Assembly (NCBI GenBank): GCA_041737835.1
Contig: JBGSQY010000072.1
Length of the DNA stretch: 64,000 nt
Strand: one strand, 5' to 3'
Origin: Bythopirellula sp041737835
Lineage (GTDB): Bacteria > Planctomycetota > Planctomycetia > Pirellulales > Lacipirellulaceae
Under the pieces are notes generated by a model that saw only the letters and a list, made by a program, of their open reading frames with translations, made no database searches and had not been told where the DNA came from. Of the stretch, positions 8,620 to 17,929 are shown piece by piece. The stretch's first letter is position 1; every line of letters starts with the position of its first letter. A program made the position numbers and the translations under genes.

Positions 8620-9135
8620 ATGTCTCCCCCTCTCAGAGAACGATTGCAACGCACCCGTCGCGAAGCCGAGGGTTACCTCGAGCTTGGCATGCCCGAGCAT
8701 GCCTTGCGCAGCTTGCAGCGTCAGGGCAAAATCGTTCATGGCGATGCACGCGGTTGTTACTTGCTTGGCGAATCATTGCGTGAACTACGTCGTTACCGCG
8801 AAGCAATCTTTCCCTTGCGTCGTTGTTTGGAACTGATACCCGACGACGTTCACGTGTGGATGGCGTTGGGTTGGTGCTACAAACGAATTGGCGACATGCC
8901 CAAGGCCATCGACGCCCTGGAACACGCCGTCACGATCGAACCGGGCCAAGCCGTGCTGCACTATAACTTGGCCTGTTATTGGAGCTTGGCGCGCGATCGC
9001 CGCCACGCACTGCGGAGTTTAGCCCGCGCCCTCAACATCGACGGCAATTTCCGCGACTTCATCGCCGACGAACCCGACTTCGATCCCCTGCGCAACGACC
9101 CGCTGTTTAAAAATATTGTGGGCGTGTTGGACTAA
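8620..9135 (+). CDS. Tetratricopeptide repeat protein
   Basis: A 171-residue, cytoplasmic, all-helical protein. At least three TPR motifs can be read: REAEGYLELGMPEHALRSL, CYLLGESLRELRRYREAI and WMALGWCYKRIGDMPKAI, followed by a fourth helical pair LHYNLACYWSLARDRRHAL. The C-terminus DEPDFDPLRNDPLFKNIV is a common closing segment of TPR proteins. The ATG at 8620 (MSPPLRERL) is chosen because the 42 residues encoded upstream are compositionally unlike the rest. A protein-protein adaptor role is likely; partners are unknown. Confidence 0.8.
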   Translation: MSPPLRERLQRTRREAEGYLELGMPEHALRSLQRQGKIVHGDARGCYLLGESLRELRRYREAIFPLRRCLELIPDDVHVWMALGWCYKRIGDMPKAIDALEHAVTIEPGQAVLHYNLACYWSLARDRRHALRSLARALNIDGNFRDFIADEPDFDPLRNDPLFKNIVGVLD

Positions 9136-9154
9136 GCCGCTCGCGGCTTAGCGG
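9132..9154. repeat. Palindromic GCGGCTTAGCGG motif, copy 2
   Basis: CTAAGCCGC, TC, GCGGCTTAG: a perfect 9-bp inverted repeat that contains the TPR gene stop codon. Related copies lie at 5255-5271 and 44203-44218. It could cap the TPR transcript, but no T-run follows. Confidence 0.6.
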
Positions 9155-9300
9155 ACTATTGGTCTGGATCCCCAGGACTCGCGGAACTCGCCTGAGGATG
9201 ACGAAATAATCAGCCGTTCCACAAACTTCATTCGTGTGGATTCGTACTATTCGTGGTTCTCTCTTGCGACCCACACCCGCGCGATCACCAAGAGCACGCA

Positions 9301-12300
9301 TCAAAGAGTACTTCCGTTGCCTTTTTTATCCAGAATTTGGCGGACTTTGTGCAATAGAACTTGCGGCGTATAGGGCTTCTGGATGAAGGCGACCTCGGAA
9401 TCGATCAATCCGTGTCGTACAACCGAGTCATCGGTGTAGCCACTCATGTAGAGCACTTTCAAGTCGGGTGAGCTCGTCTTCAGTTGCCGGACAAGTTCGG
9501 GGCCGCCAATATTCGGCATCACAACATCTGTAAGAATCAGGTCGAGTGGTCCGCGGTGTGATTTTAGGACTCTCAGGGCGTCCTTGCCGTCCGTCGCTGT
9601 CAGCACCTGGTAGCCCTGCATCTTCAGGCACCATAGTGCTAGGCCTCTGACTCCCTCGTCGTCCTCGACGAGCAAAATCGTCTCGGGCCCCCCGCTACCG
9701 AAAGGCGAATCCATGTCACTTTTCGCGGAGACTTGTTCGGACACGGCAGGGAGATAAATCTTGAACGTGGTCCCCCCACCCGGCTCGCTAAACACCTCGA
9801 TACTCCCACCGCTTTGCTCGACGATCCCGAACACCATGGCCAAACCCAACCCGGTTCCCTTGCCGACTTCCTTGGTCGTATAGAATGGCTCGAAGATTCG
9901 GGCCGTCACCTCGGGTGGCATGCCGATGCCGGTGTCGCTCATCGCCAACATCACGTGGTGACCCGCCTTGCAGTTCGGGTGCGTGGCAACGTATTCGTCG
10001 CTGAACTCCACGTTGCACGTTTCGATCGTCAACTTCCCGCCTTCGGGCATCGCGTCGCGTGCATTCACGGCCAAGTTCATCATCACCTGATCCAGGAGGC
10101 CGGGATCCACCATCACCCGATTGAGATCGGGGCCCAGCACCATAGTGTACAGAATATCTTCTCCGATCAATCGGCGGAGCATTTTGCCGGTCTCGGTGAC
10201 TAGGGCGTTCAAATCGACCACCTGAGGTTGCAGCAGTGACTGGCGGCTGAAGCCGAGCAACTGTCGAGTGAGTGAGCTGGCTCGGTCGCCAGCTTCGCTG
10301 ATCCTCGATACCGATTCCCGAGCGTCGGAACCCAAATCGGACTTTGCGAGCAGAAGTTCGCTATACCCCGAGATGATGGTCAGTAGGTTATTGAAATCGT
10401 GTGCCACGCCGCCCGCCAATCTCCCGACGGCTTCCATCTTCTGCGCCTGCCGGAACTGATCTTCGAGTTGCCGCCGCTCCGTGATATCAGTCTGCACTCC
10501 AACGAAGTGCGTCAATTGTCCCGCTGCACCCAAAACAGGGGTAATCACCAATTGGTTCCAGAACGACTGTCCATCCTTGCGATAGTTCAGAATTTCCACC
10601 GAGCAACTTTGTGCCCCAGCGATCGCCGAGCGCAATTCACGCACTGTTTCGGGATCCGTATCGCGGCCTTGCAAAAAGCGGCAGTTCTTGCCTGTCACTT
10701 CTTCCGAACGGTAACCGGTCATCCGCTCGAAGCCTGCGCTGGCGAAGACAATCGGGTTGTCCGGCTGACTTGGGTCGGTGATGAGAATTCCCTGCGAGAC
10801 CGCTTGGATGGCGCGATCGCGGAGCCGCAAAGCCTCCTCGGCTTGCTTGCGCTCGGAAATGTCTTGGCAGGTGCCGGTCACACGAACAGGCTTCTCCTCT
10901 TCGTCGAAAAACGCCTGCCAACGCTCTTCAACGAATTTAATACGACCGTCTGGCATCACGATTCGATGTTCGATCCTCTGAGGATCGTGCAGATGCAGTG
11001 AATCATGAAACGCCCGATCGACGGTCTCGCGATCCTCGGGATGAACGAATTGCAAAAACCCCTCATGAGTCGGCTGAAAGCGATCCGGGGTGATCTCGAA
11101 GATGCGGTACGTTTCGGCTGACCAAATATTGTTGACCAAGGAGAGGTCGCCTTCCCAACTCCCGATTTTTGCCACGGCTTGTGCAGCGACCAATCGGCTG
11201 CGCTCGTTCACTAACTCTGCAGTGAGTTCGCGGGACGTCGTCACATCGCGGAAGTAAACCGCCAGCCCCTGTTCGGACGGATAGGCACGGACCCCGAACC
11301 ATTTGGCCAGTGGAGGGAAAAACTCTTCGAAGTCGGCGGTGACGTTCTGCTCAACGGCGCGCCGATACTCGCGTTCAAAGGACATCCCCAACGTCTCGGG
11401 GAAGACTTCCCAGAGCGTCTTCCCGATCAGTGCGTCCCATCGGCGATCGAGCATGTGTTCGGCTTCGGCGTTGATAAAGGTAAACCGCCATTCGTGATTT
11501 ACGGTGAAGAACCCATCGGAAATATTTTCGAGTGTCGTGGCGAGTCGCTCCGCTAACCATCGCTGCTCGGCCTCGGCCTGTTTGCGGTCAGAAATATCCT
11601 GGAACGCCCCCTGCAAGCTGACAATTCGACCCTCGTGACCGCAGACAGCCTCGCCGATGGCCCGCACCCAGATGCGGCGACCCTTGGCGGTAATCATCTC
11701 CAGCTCGAAATCAAACGGCGTCCCTTCCTCGGCGCACGCCCGCACGTACTGTGCTATTCGCTGTTGGCTCTCGGGAGAGAAAAATTCGAGCGATTCAACC
11801 AACGAGGGCTGATAATGGGAAGAAACTTCGTGGATCTCACGAATTTCATCCGACCAAGTGACCTCCTGTGTCGCTAAGTCCAGTGACCAACCGCCGATAC
11901 TGGCGACCTGGCCCGCGATGCGCAGCAGAGCCTGCTGTTGTCGCAACTCCTCTTCGGCCCGTTTGCGATCCGTGATGTCGCGAGACACTCCGATCACGCC
12001 GACGACGTTACCACTGGCATCGCGGTAGGGAGATTTCATCGCCTCGTAGACGCGTACAACGCCGGCCGCGGTTAAATTCTCCTCTCGCAGGAGAACTTGG
12101 TTCGTCTCCATCACCACGCGATCGCTTTCCATCGCGCGGCGGGCACTCGCTGGGTCGAAAATCGCGGTGTCGTCATTTCCGAGCACTTCTTCGACCGGCT
12201 TGCCGACGAACTGCGACGCAGCCTTATTGAACAACAAGTACTTCCCGCTGAGATCTTTCACAAAAACCGCATCCGACATGCCGTCGGCGACCGCTTGCAA

Positions 12301-13146
12301 CAGGGCGTTGGTCCGCGCGGCCTCGGCTGCCGCCCGTCGCTTTTCGGTGATGTCGCGGGCCTGAATGACGCACGCCCTCCGGCCGGCGTACTCCAAGCCG
12401 TGGGCTGAAATCTCCACCTCGATGATGGTGCCGTCACTCTTTCGGTGCCGCCAAACCCCTCGATCCTCAAATCCAGTCCCGGCGGCGGCCAGCATCTCCA
12501 GTAGCGCCGCAACATCTTCCACCGGCCGAATATCTTTGATCGTCATGCCCAGGAACTCGTCTCGACTGTAGCCATACTGCTGCACAGCGGCGTTGTTCAC
12601 CGCCAAATAGGCGAGCGTCTCGCGGTCGTAGACAAACAGCGGATCGGAAATAGCATCAAACAGATTGCGGTAACGTTCCTCACTCTCTTTCAGTGCCGCC
12701 TCGGCCAGTTTTTGCGCGGTTAAGTCGCGGAGGATTTTAATAAACCCGCGAACAATTACTTGATCATCGCGCAGAACCGCCATCCCCCCGTTGGCCCAGA
12801 ATCGCGAGCCGTCCTTGCGCACCCGCCACCGATCGTCAGTTACGCTCCCCAGCGCCACAGCCTGGTGTTGCTCGGCCTGGGCGGCACCAGCCGCCACATC
12901 CTCGGGGGTAAAGAGGAGGTTGCGATGTCGGCCAAGGATTTCGCCCGCCGAAAACCCAAAGATGCGTTCCGCCCCGTCGTTCCAGGACGTGATGATGCCG
13001 TCGGGATCCATCATGTAGATCGCGTAATCCTTGATCCCCTCGACCATGGCGATGAACTGCTGTTCGACAGCATTGTGCTGTTGGTCAGAACCAAGCTCAG
13101 ACTTATTGTCCGTCAGGACTGGATGATTCTCGGCGCTGTCCTGCAT
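9301..13146 (-). CDS. Hybrid sensor histidine kinase with seven PAS domains including a LOV photosensor
   Basis: A 1281-residue protein with no clear membrane segment, so probably cytoplasmic. Domains in order: six PAS/PAC domains (about 30-145, 155-272, 280-398, 405-525, 530-640, 650-770), a LOV-type PAS (775-892), HisKA, HATPase_c and a C-terminal receiver. The H-box is VAHDFNNLL with His916. ATP-lid motifs follow at DTGIGMP and GKGTGLGLAMV. The receiver (1155-1275) has the acidic pair at 1161-1163 and phosphoacceptor Asp1207 in LTDVVMP. The LOV domain contains GKNCRFLQG with Cys822 and the flavin contacts Asn854, Asn864 and Gln885. Blue-light control of autophosphorylation is therefore likely. 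No output regulator is adjacent, and the fused receiver may feed a phosphorelay. Confidence 0.95.
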   Translation of the reverse strand: MQDSAENHPVLTDNKSELGSDQQHNAVEQQFIAMVEGIKDYAIYMMDPDGIITSWNDGAERIFGFSAGEILGRHRNLLFTPEDVAAGAAQAEQHQAVALGSVTDDRWRVRKDGSRFWANGGMAVLRDDQVIVRGFIKILRDLTAQKLAEAALKESEERYRNLFDAISDPLFVYDRETLAYLAVNNAAVQQYGYSRDEFLGMTIKDIRPVEDVAALLEMLAAAGTGFEDRGVWRHRKSDGTIIEVEISAHGLEYAGRRACVIQARDITEKRRAAAEAARTNALLQAVADGMSDAVFVKDLSGKYLLFNKAASQFVGKPVEEVLGNDDTAIFDPASARRAMESDRVVMETNQVLLREENLTAAGVVRVYEAMKSPYRDASGNVVGVIGVSRDITDRKRAEEELRQQQALLRIAGQVASIGGWSLDLATQEVTWSDEIREIHEVSSHYQPSLVESLEFFSPESQQRIAQYVRACAEEGTPFDFELEMITAKGRRIWVRAIGEAVCGHEGRIVSLQGAFQDISDRKQAEAEQRWLAERLATTLENISDGFFTVNHEWRFTFINAEAEHMLDRRWDALIGKTLWEVFPETLGMSFEREYRRAVEQNVTADFEEFFPPLAKWFGVRAYPSEQGLAVYFRDVTTSRELTAELVNERSRLVAAQAVAKIGSWEGDLSLVNNIWSAETYRIFEITPDRFQPTHEGFLQFVHPEDRETVDRAFHDSLHLHDPQRIEHRIVMPDGRIKFVEERWQAFFDEEEKPVRVTGTCQDISERKQAEEALRLRDRAIQAVSQGILITDPSQPDNPIVFASAGFERMTGYRSEEVTGKNCRFLQGRDTDPETVRELRSAIAGAQSCSVEILNYRKDGQSFWNQLVITPVLGAAGQLTHFVGVQTDITERRQLEDQFRQAQKMEAVGRLAGGVAHDFNNLLTIISGYSELLLAKSDLGSDARESVSRISEAGDRASSLTRQLLGFSRQSLLQPQVVDLNALVTETGKMLRRLIGEDILYTMVLGPDLNRVMVDPGLLDQVMMNLAVNARDAMPEGGKLTIETCNVEFSDEYVATHPNCKAGHHVMLAMSDTGIGMPPEVTARIFEPFYTTKEVGKGTGLGLAMVFGIVEQSGGSIEVFSEPGGGTTFKIYLPAVSEQVSAKSDMDSPFGSGGPETILLVEDDEGVRGLALWCLKMQGYQVLTATDGKDALRVLKSHRGPLDLILTDVVMPNIGGPELVRQLKTSSPDLKVLYMSGYTDDSVVRHGLIDSEVAFIQKPYTPQVLLHKVRQILDKKGNGSTL

Positions 13147-13453
13147 CTATTGTGGCCCTGTGATAAAAAGACAAGAGTTGCTATTGCCGGGGGCAGGTAG
13201 ACGCCTCTTAACATCCCGCAGACGGCAATTTTTGCAATGAGATCATTCTACGATTTCTCCAAAAGACTTCGCCGCACTTTATCTGAAAGTCTCGCGGACT
13301 GGGTCGGAGCCTGATGAGCTAAAGAATGAGACGGCGCCAACGGCAACTTAATTGCCTAACTCTACCTGTGGCCTAGCAAATCAGGGAACACGATTGGAAC
13401 TGCGACGTTCTATCGCACGCGTCTGCGACGCGCTGCGGCTTGCGGCTAACGAG
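13147..13453. other. Intergenic region upstream of the LOV kinase
   Basis: A 307-nt gap between the fabB stop and the kinase start, both on the minus strand. No gene is supported. It should contain the kinase promoter; no sigma-54 or riboswitch signature was recognised. Confidence 0.4.
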
Positions 13454-14668
13454 TTATACCCGTTGGAACACCAGCGTTGCGTTCGTGCCGCCGAAGCCGA
13501 AACTGTTGGACAACACGCAATCCATTTTGGCGCTATCGATTCGTTTGCGAACAATGGGCATGTCGGCCATCTCGGGATCGAGATTTTGAATGTTGGCCGA
13601 CTCGCAAATGAAGTTGTTCTGCATCATCAGCAGCGTGTAGATCGCTTCTTGAACTCCAGCCGCACCCAGCGAATGGCCGGTCAGAGATTTGGTGGCTGAG
13701 ATAGGCGGGCACTTGTCGCCGAACACTTCGCGCAAGGCGCCGATTTCCTTGAGATCGCCCACGGGTGTGGAAGTCGCATGGGGATTGATGTAGTCGACCG
13801 GGCCATCCACGCCTTCAAGTGCCATCCGCATGCAGCGGACGGCCCCTTCGCCAGAGGGCTCGACCATGCTGAAACCGTCGGAGGTCGCGCCGTAGCCGAC
13901 AATCTCGGCGAGGATCTTCGCACCGCGGGCCTTCGCGGGTTCGAGTTCTTCCAAAATCAGAATGCCGCCGCCGCCGGAAATGACAAAGCCGTCGCGGTCG
14001 ACGTCGTAAGCACGTGACGCAATCGCCGGCGTGTCGTTGTACTTGGAAGACATCGCCCCCATGCCGTCGAACAACACCGAGAGGGTCCAATCAAGTTCTT
14101 CACCGCCGCCGGTAACCATGACATCTTGCTTACCCCATTGAATCAACTCCGCGGCATTGCCGATGCAATGCGAGGACGTGGCACAGGCAGAGCTAATCGA
14201 ATAGTTCCAGCCACGAATTCCATAGTGCGTTGATAACACCGCCGAGCAGGTGCTGGACATGGCCTTGGGCACAACGGTGGGGCGGACTTTCTTGGCACCC
14301 TTCTCCCGAGTGATGTCGGCGCATTGGACGATCACGCGCGTCGAGGGGCCACCCGAACCGACGATCAAGCCCGTGCGATCGTTCTTGAGATCTTTTTCTT
14401 CGAGACCCGCTATGCGGACCGCTTCTTCCATGGCCAAAAAGGTGTAGGCCGCGGCGTCTCCCATGAAGCGTCGTGTCTTGGCATCAATGGCTGCTTCCAA
14501 GTCCAGCTTCACACTGCCTTCGACTTGGCTACGAAAACCATATTGCGCGTATTGGGGCGCGGCAACGATGCCGCTCTTGGCTGCTCGCAACGAGGCAGTA
14601 ACCTCGTCGGCATTGTTGCCAATGCTAGAAATGATCCCTAATCCGGTGACAACCACGCGCCGTTTCAT
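13454..14668 (-). CDS. fabB: Beta-ketoacyl-ACP synthase I
   Basis: Condensing enzyme of fatty acid elongation; FabB-type enzymes extend the cis-3-decenoyl-ACP made by FabA and so supply unsaturated fatty acids. The 404 residues match E. coli FabB closely throughout rather than FabF: MKRRVVVTGLGIISSIGNN at the start, NYSISSACATSSHCIGN with nucleophile Cys162, INPHATSTPVGD with His297 and TKSLTGHSLGAAGVQEAIY with His332. The glycine-rich end SNSFGFGGTNATLVFQ is intact. It follows fabA by 69 nt on the same strand, the pairing expected for the anaerobic unsaturation route. Confidence 0.95.
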   Translation of the reverse strand: MKRRVVVTGLGIISSIGNNADEVTASLRAAKSGIVAAPQYAQYGFRSQVEGSVKLDLEAAIDAKTRRFMGDAAAYTFLAMEEAVRIAGLEEKDLKNDRTGLIVGSGGPSTRVIVQCADITREKGAKKVRPTVVPKAMSSTCSAVLSTHYGIRGWNYSISSACATSSHCIGNAAELIQWGKQDVMVTGGGEELDWTLSVLFDGMGAMSSKYNDTPAIASRAYDVDRDGFVISGGGGILILEELEPAKARGAKILAEIVGYGATSDGFSMVEPSGEGAVRCMRMALEGVDGPVDYINPHATSTPVGDLKEIGALREVFGDKCPPISATKSLTGHSLGAAGVQEAIYTLLMMQNNFICESANIQNLDPEMADMPIVRKRIDSAKMDCVLSNSFGFGGTNATLVFQRV

Positions 14669-14737
14669 ACTTTGCCTTCAACTTTTCTGGTCGAGACTTT
14701 TGCCGACCGCCAATCGATCCTAGCGTGCCAACTCATC

Positions 14738-15289
14738 CTAAGGTGCTGGCGATAACAGCGTGTTGGGAATGTCTTCAAACAATCCCACCCGCAGACCCCG
14801 CGCTTCGTAAATCGGTTTGCCGTCGATCTTCATAATTCCGTCGGCGATACCCAAGACCAAGCGGCGGGTAATCACGCGCTTCATCTCAACGTGGTAGGAG
14901 ACAATTTTGGAATCGGGAAGTACCATGCCGGTAAACTTCACATCACCCACGCCCAGTGCGCGGCCCTTGCCCTTGTTACCTTGCCAGCCCAAATGAAAGC
15001 CGACCAACTGCCACATGGCATCCAGACCCAAGCAGCCTGGCATCACGGGATCGCCTTCAAAATGGCATTGGAAAAACCACAAGTCGGGATTGATATCCAG
15101 CTCCGCCTCGATCTGTCCCAAGCCATGCTCCCCGCCATCGCGGGTAATGGAGGTAATCCGATCGAACATCAGCATCGGGGGGAGCGGCAAACGCGCAAAC
15201 TCATCGCCGAACACACGACCATGGCCATGTTCGACGAGTTCTTCACGGCTGTATTTTGAGCGACGGTTGGGGAGGTCTGACATAATCAC
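14738..15289 (-). CDS. fabA: 3-hydroxydecanoyl-ACP dehydratase/isomerase
   Basis: Dehydrates 3-hydroxydecanoyl-ACP and isomerises the trans-2 to the cis-3 double bond, the branch point of anaerobic unsaturated fatty acid synthesis. The 183 residues are highly similar to E. coli FabA: DINPDLWFFQCHFEGDPVMPG carries His76, and CLGLDAMWQLVGFHLGW carries Asp90, 14 residues apart as in E. coli. The start could be the ATG at 15289 or the one two codons later. It lies between hemDE and fabB on one strand with short gaps (89 and 69 nt), so co-transcription is plausible. Confidence 0.95.
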   Translation of the reverse strand: MIMSDLPNRRSKYSREELVEHGHGRVFGDEFARLPLPPMLMFDRITSITRDGGEHGLGQIEAELDINPDLWFFQCHFEGDPVMPGCLGLDAMWQLVGFHLGWQGNKGKGRALGVGDVKFTGMVLPDSKIVSYHVEMKRVITRRLVLGIADGIMKIDGKPIYEARGLRVGLFEDIPNTLLSPAP

Positions 15290-15378
15290 GATTCCGAATA
15301 CTTGCGACAGAAAAGTTATGATCGCCTAGGAAGGCGTTGGCGACAAGCCACGATCACGATTCGGGCGAACCAAAACGC

Positions 15379-17310
15379 CTACCGGGTAGATAATTCATGT
15401 ACCAAATCGACGAGAAATCTCACGTTATCAACCGGGGTTTGCGGCATCACGCCGTGCCCCAAATTAAAAATGTGCCCAGGCCGCCCCTCGGCAGCCGCCA
15501 AAACTTCCTGGGCTCGAGCACGAATTGTGTCGCGATCAGCTAGCAGCACAAGTGGCTCCAGATTTCCTTGAACGGCCCGATCGGTCCCCACGCGCTGCCA
15601 AGCATCGGCCAGCCCGATCCGCCAATCGATGCCAATCACATCCCCCCCGGCTTCGGCCATCAACTCCAACAACGCGGGGTTGCCGGTGGCGAAATGAATC
15701 AAGGGTGCCCCGGGAAGAATCCCGTCCACAATGGACCGCACATGCGGCAGGACAAAGGATCGGTAATCGTCCGGCCCTAAGCAGCCCACCCAACTATCGA
15801 ACAGTTGCACGGCTTGTGCACCGGCGCTGATTTGAGCGTTCAAGTAAAGCACGATGGAACGCGATAATCGCTGCATCAATTCGTGCCATGCCGAAGGTTC
15901 GCGGTACATCAGAGTTTTGGTATGCAAGAAGCTGCGGCTCGATCCCCCTTCAATCGCGTAACTGGCGAGCGTGAAGGGTGCCCCCGCGAAACCAATCACC
16001 GGAATTGCTTCGGGCAAATCACGCCGAGTTTGGGCAACCGTATCAATGACGAAGCTCAAGGCATCGACATTCTCAAGTTCAAGAACTCGATCGACGTCGT
16101 GCGCTTCACGTACCGGGTTATCAATCTTGGGTCCGTCGCCGGGCAGGAATTCCAAGTCCATCCCCATCGGTTCCAGGATCGGCAGCAAATCGGAAAAGAT
16201 AATCGCGGCGTCGACCCCCAACTTTTCCACGGCCGTACACATAACCTCGCTGCAGAGCTGAGGATTCTTGCACAATTCGAGAAAGCTCATTTGCTCGCGG
16301 ACTGCGCGGTACTCCGCCATGTAACGACCCGCTTGGCGCATCAACCAAATCGGTGTGTAGGGGACGGGCTCACGACGACAGGCTTTCATGAAGGGGCTGT
16401 TGTACCAAGCGGGCGGTTTGCCCAAGAGCGCTGGCGCGACTTGAGCTGCGATCCGCTCGGCAACACGGCGTTTGCGCTTCACAAGTTCTTCGGCGACTTG
16501 CGAAAGCTCGCTCACCAATTGGCCCATCTTGCCGTGACTCGGTTCAAAGTCGACGGGGAGTCCTAACTTGCGGAGCATCTCGCTGGTGGTGGGTCCAATC
16601 GAAGCGACAACCACACGGCGCATCCCATCGCGAAATTGTTCCGCCACTCCTAATTGCTCGGCAACTTGCAACAGATGCACAACTTGTTGAGCCGAAGTAA
16701 ACAAGCACGCATCGACATTGCCGGCGACGATTTGGCGAATGTTCTCCGACAGCGGTTCAATGTCTTCGGGCAATTCCCAGCGATAGACTTGCACGGAAAC
16801 AACCTTCGCGCCGCGGGCTTCGAGTCCTGCGATCAGACTGACGTTGGGAACGCCATACTCTTGCACGGCCACGACTTGATTCGCGACCGGCAAATGCGCG
16901 TCGAACGTTTCGAGCACTTCCCGCCAGGTGTTGGGTTCAGGAACTTGCAGCGTCGGCGTAATACCCAACTCGCGCATCACGGCGAGCGGCTTGGGACCGC
17001 GGACGACTGTTTTCACATCGGCCAAGGCATCGAGAAATCGCTGTCGATCGACGTGGCGATCCAAATGCTCGAGCATTTGTCGGATGCCCACGCCGGTGAG
17101 GAAGAGCACGATGTCGACTTGGCCGGTGATCAAATGGTTGGCAAAATCAACGACGGGGCGATGTTCTGCGATCGCAACTTCCCGCAGCGAAGGGCTGACC
17201 AATGCTACGCCGCCGAGCTTTTCGATCATCCGCTGCATTTCGACGGCGCGGCGACTTTCAAGTGAGACAATGCGTAAGCCTGAGAAATTCGTGACGGCTT
17301 GAGTACTCAT
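15379..17310 (-). CDS. hemDE: Fused uroporphyrinogen-III synthase / uroporphyrinogen decarboxylase
   Basis: A two-domain heme-pathway enzyme. Residues 1-270 or so form a HemD-like domain of two Rossmann-like lobes, with LFLTGVGIRQML, VAVQEYGVPN, CLFTSAQQVVHLL and VVASIGPTTSEML matching the weakly conserved family. A linker rich in Lys/Arg follows. Residues 300-643 are a full HemE: PIWLMRQAGRYMAEYR, IIFSDLLPILEPMGMDLEF, GFAGAPFTLASYAIEGG, and IFNLGHGVMPQTPVDNV near the end. The ATG at 17310 (MSTQAVTNF) is preferred over one 22 codons upstream, because homology starts directly after it. Fusion couples ring closure with the next decarboxylation step. No stop or frameshift separates the two halves. 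Confidence 0.92.
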   Translation of the reverse strand: MSTQAVTNFSGLRIVSLESRRAVEMQRMIEKLGGVALVSPSLREVAIAEHRPVVDFANHLITGQVDIVLFLTGVGIRQMLEHLDRHVDRQRFLDALADVKTVVRGPKPLAVMRELGITPTLQVPEPNTWREVLETFDAHLPVANQVVAVQEYGVPNVSLIAGLEARGAKVVSVQVYRWELPEDIEPLSENIRQIVAGNVDACLFTSAQQVVHLLQVAEQLGVAEQFRDGMRRVVVASIGPTTSEMLRKLGLPVDFEPSHGKMGQLVSELSQVAEELVKRKRRVAERIAAQVAPALLGKPPAWYNSPFMKACRREPVPYTPIWLMRQAGRYMAEYRAVREQMSFLELCKNPQLCSEVMCTAVEKLGVDAAIIFSDLLPILEPMGMDLEFLPGDGPKIDNPVREAHDVDRVLELENVDALSFVIDTVAQTRRDLPEAIPVIGFAGAPFTLASYAIEGGSSRSFLHTKTLMYREPSAWHELMQRLSRSIVLYLNAQISAGAQAVQLFDSWVGCLGPDDYRSFVLPHVRSIVDGILPGAPLIHFATGNPALLELMAEAGGDVIGIDWRIGLADAWQRVGTDRAVQGNLEPLVLLADRDTIRARAQEVLAAAEGRPGHIFNLGHGVMPQTPVDNVRFLVDLVHELSTR

Positions 17311-17700
17311 CACATGACCCGCATGGCAATTCCGATCGAGTACCACGACGGCAAGGAACTCGTAATGAATTTGCAAAAAAGGGAGTTGATTGTTTTCTAC
17401 TGATCGGCAAGAAATCGATGGTACGATCAGCGTTGTTTGTTGAGTCCTAGTGTAACACTTTACGACACGAGCGTGAAGTTAAAGACCGTGGGCCTGCGTT
17501 TTCTCGACACACTTTAACAAAGACTTGTCAAGCGAAAGCGGCCACAACTTATCGTGGTTTAAGAAAAAGTTTAACGCGTAAAATACTTCCTTGACATTTG
17601 CCTTGAACTTCGCAAAATTGCCTCCTGGGGAACAGAGAAGTTGATGAGTGATTGCATTCAACTGAATAGCATCGCACGCTGTTCATCTCGTTAGCTTGAT
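17311..17700. other. Non-coding divergent region upstream of hemDE
   Basis: No gene is supported; open frames here lack ribosome-binding sites and family features. The leftward hemDE promoter should lie here. A TTGACA word occurs near 17592 on the plus strand without a clear -10. Confidence 0.4.
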
Positions 17701-17717
17701 TTGGTACGCATTTCGCA
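17701..17717 (+). promoter_or_regulatory. Possible sigma-54 (-24/-12) promoter
   Basis: TTGGTACG, four bases, TCGCA: GG at 17703-17704 and GC at 17715-17716 are ten bases apart as required. Eleven of thirteen consensus positions match, a score expected about once by chance in a window this size. It points towards the structured leader and terminator at 18024-18067. Confidence 0.3.
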
Positions 17718-17929
17718 ACACGCAAGCAGTTCATCGCTGCTCTCGAGACGTTAGCGAAATGGCTTGGGCAGGTTTCATCGGGCGGCTCGGTAGGGTTTTA
17801 GCAAACTTAGGAGCGTCACAACGCACTTGAGTTGGGTTACCGGTACGCTTTTTCCAAGGAACAACATTCACGAAAACATTGTGACCCGACGCATTCACGC
17901 GTTTTATGTTCACTAAGATTTGCTGGAAA

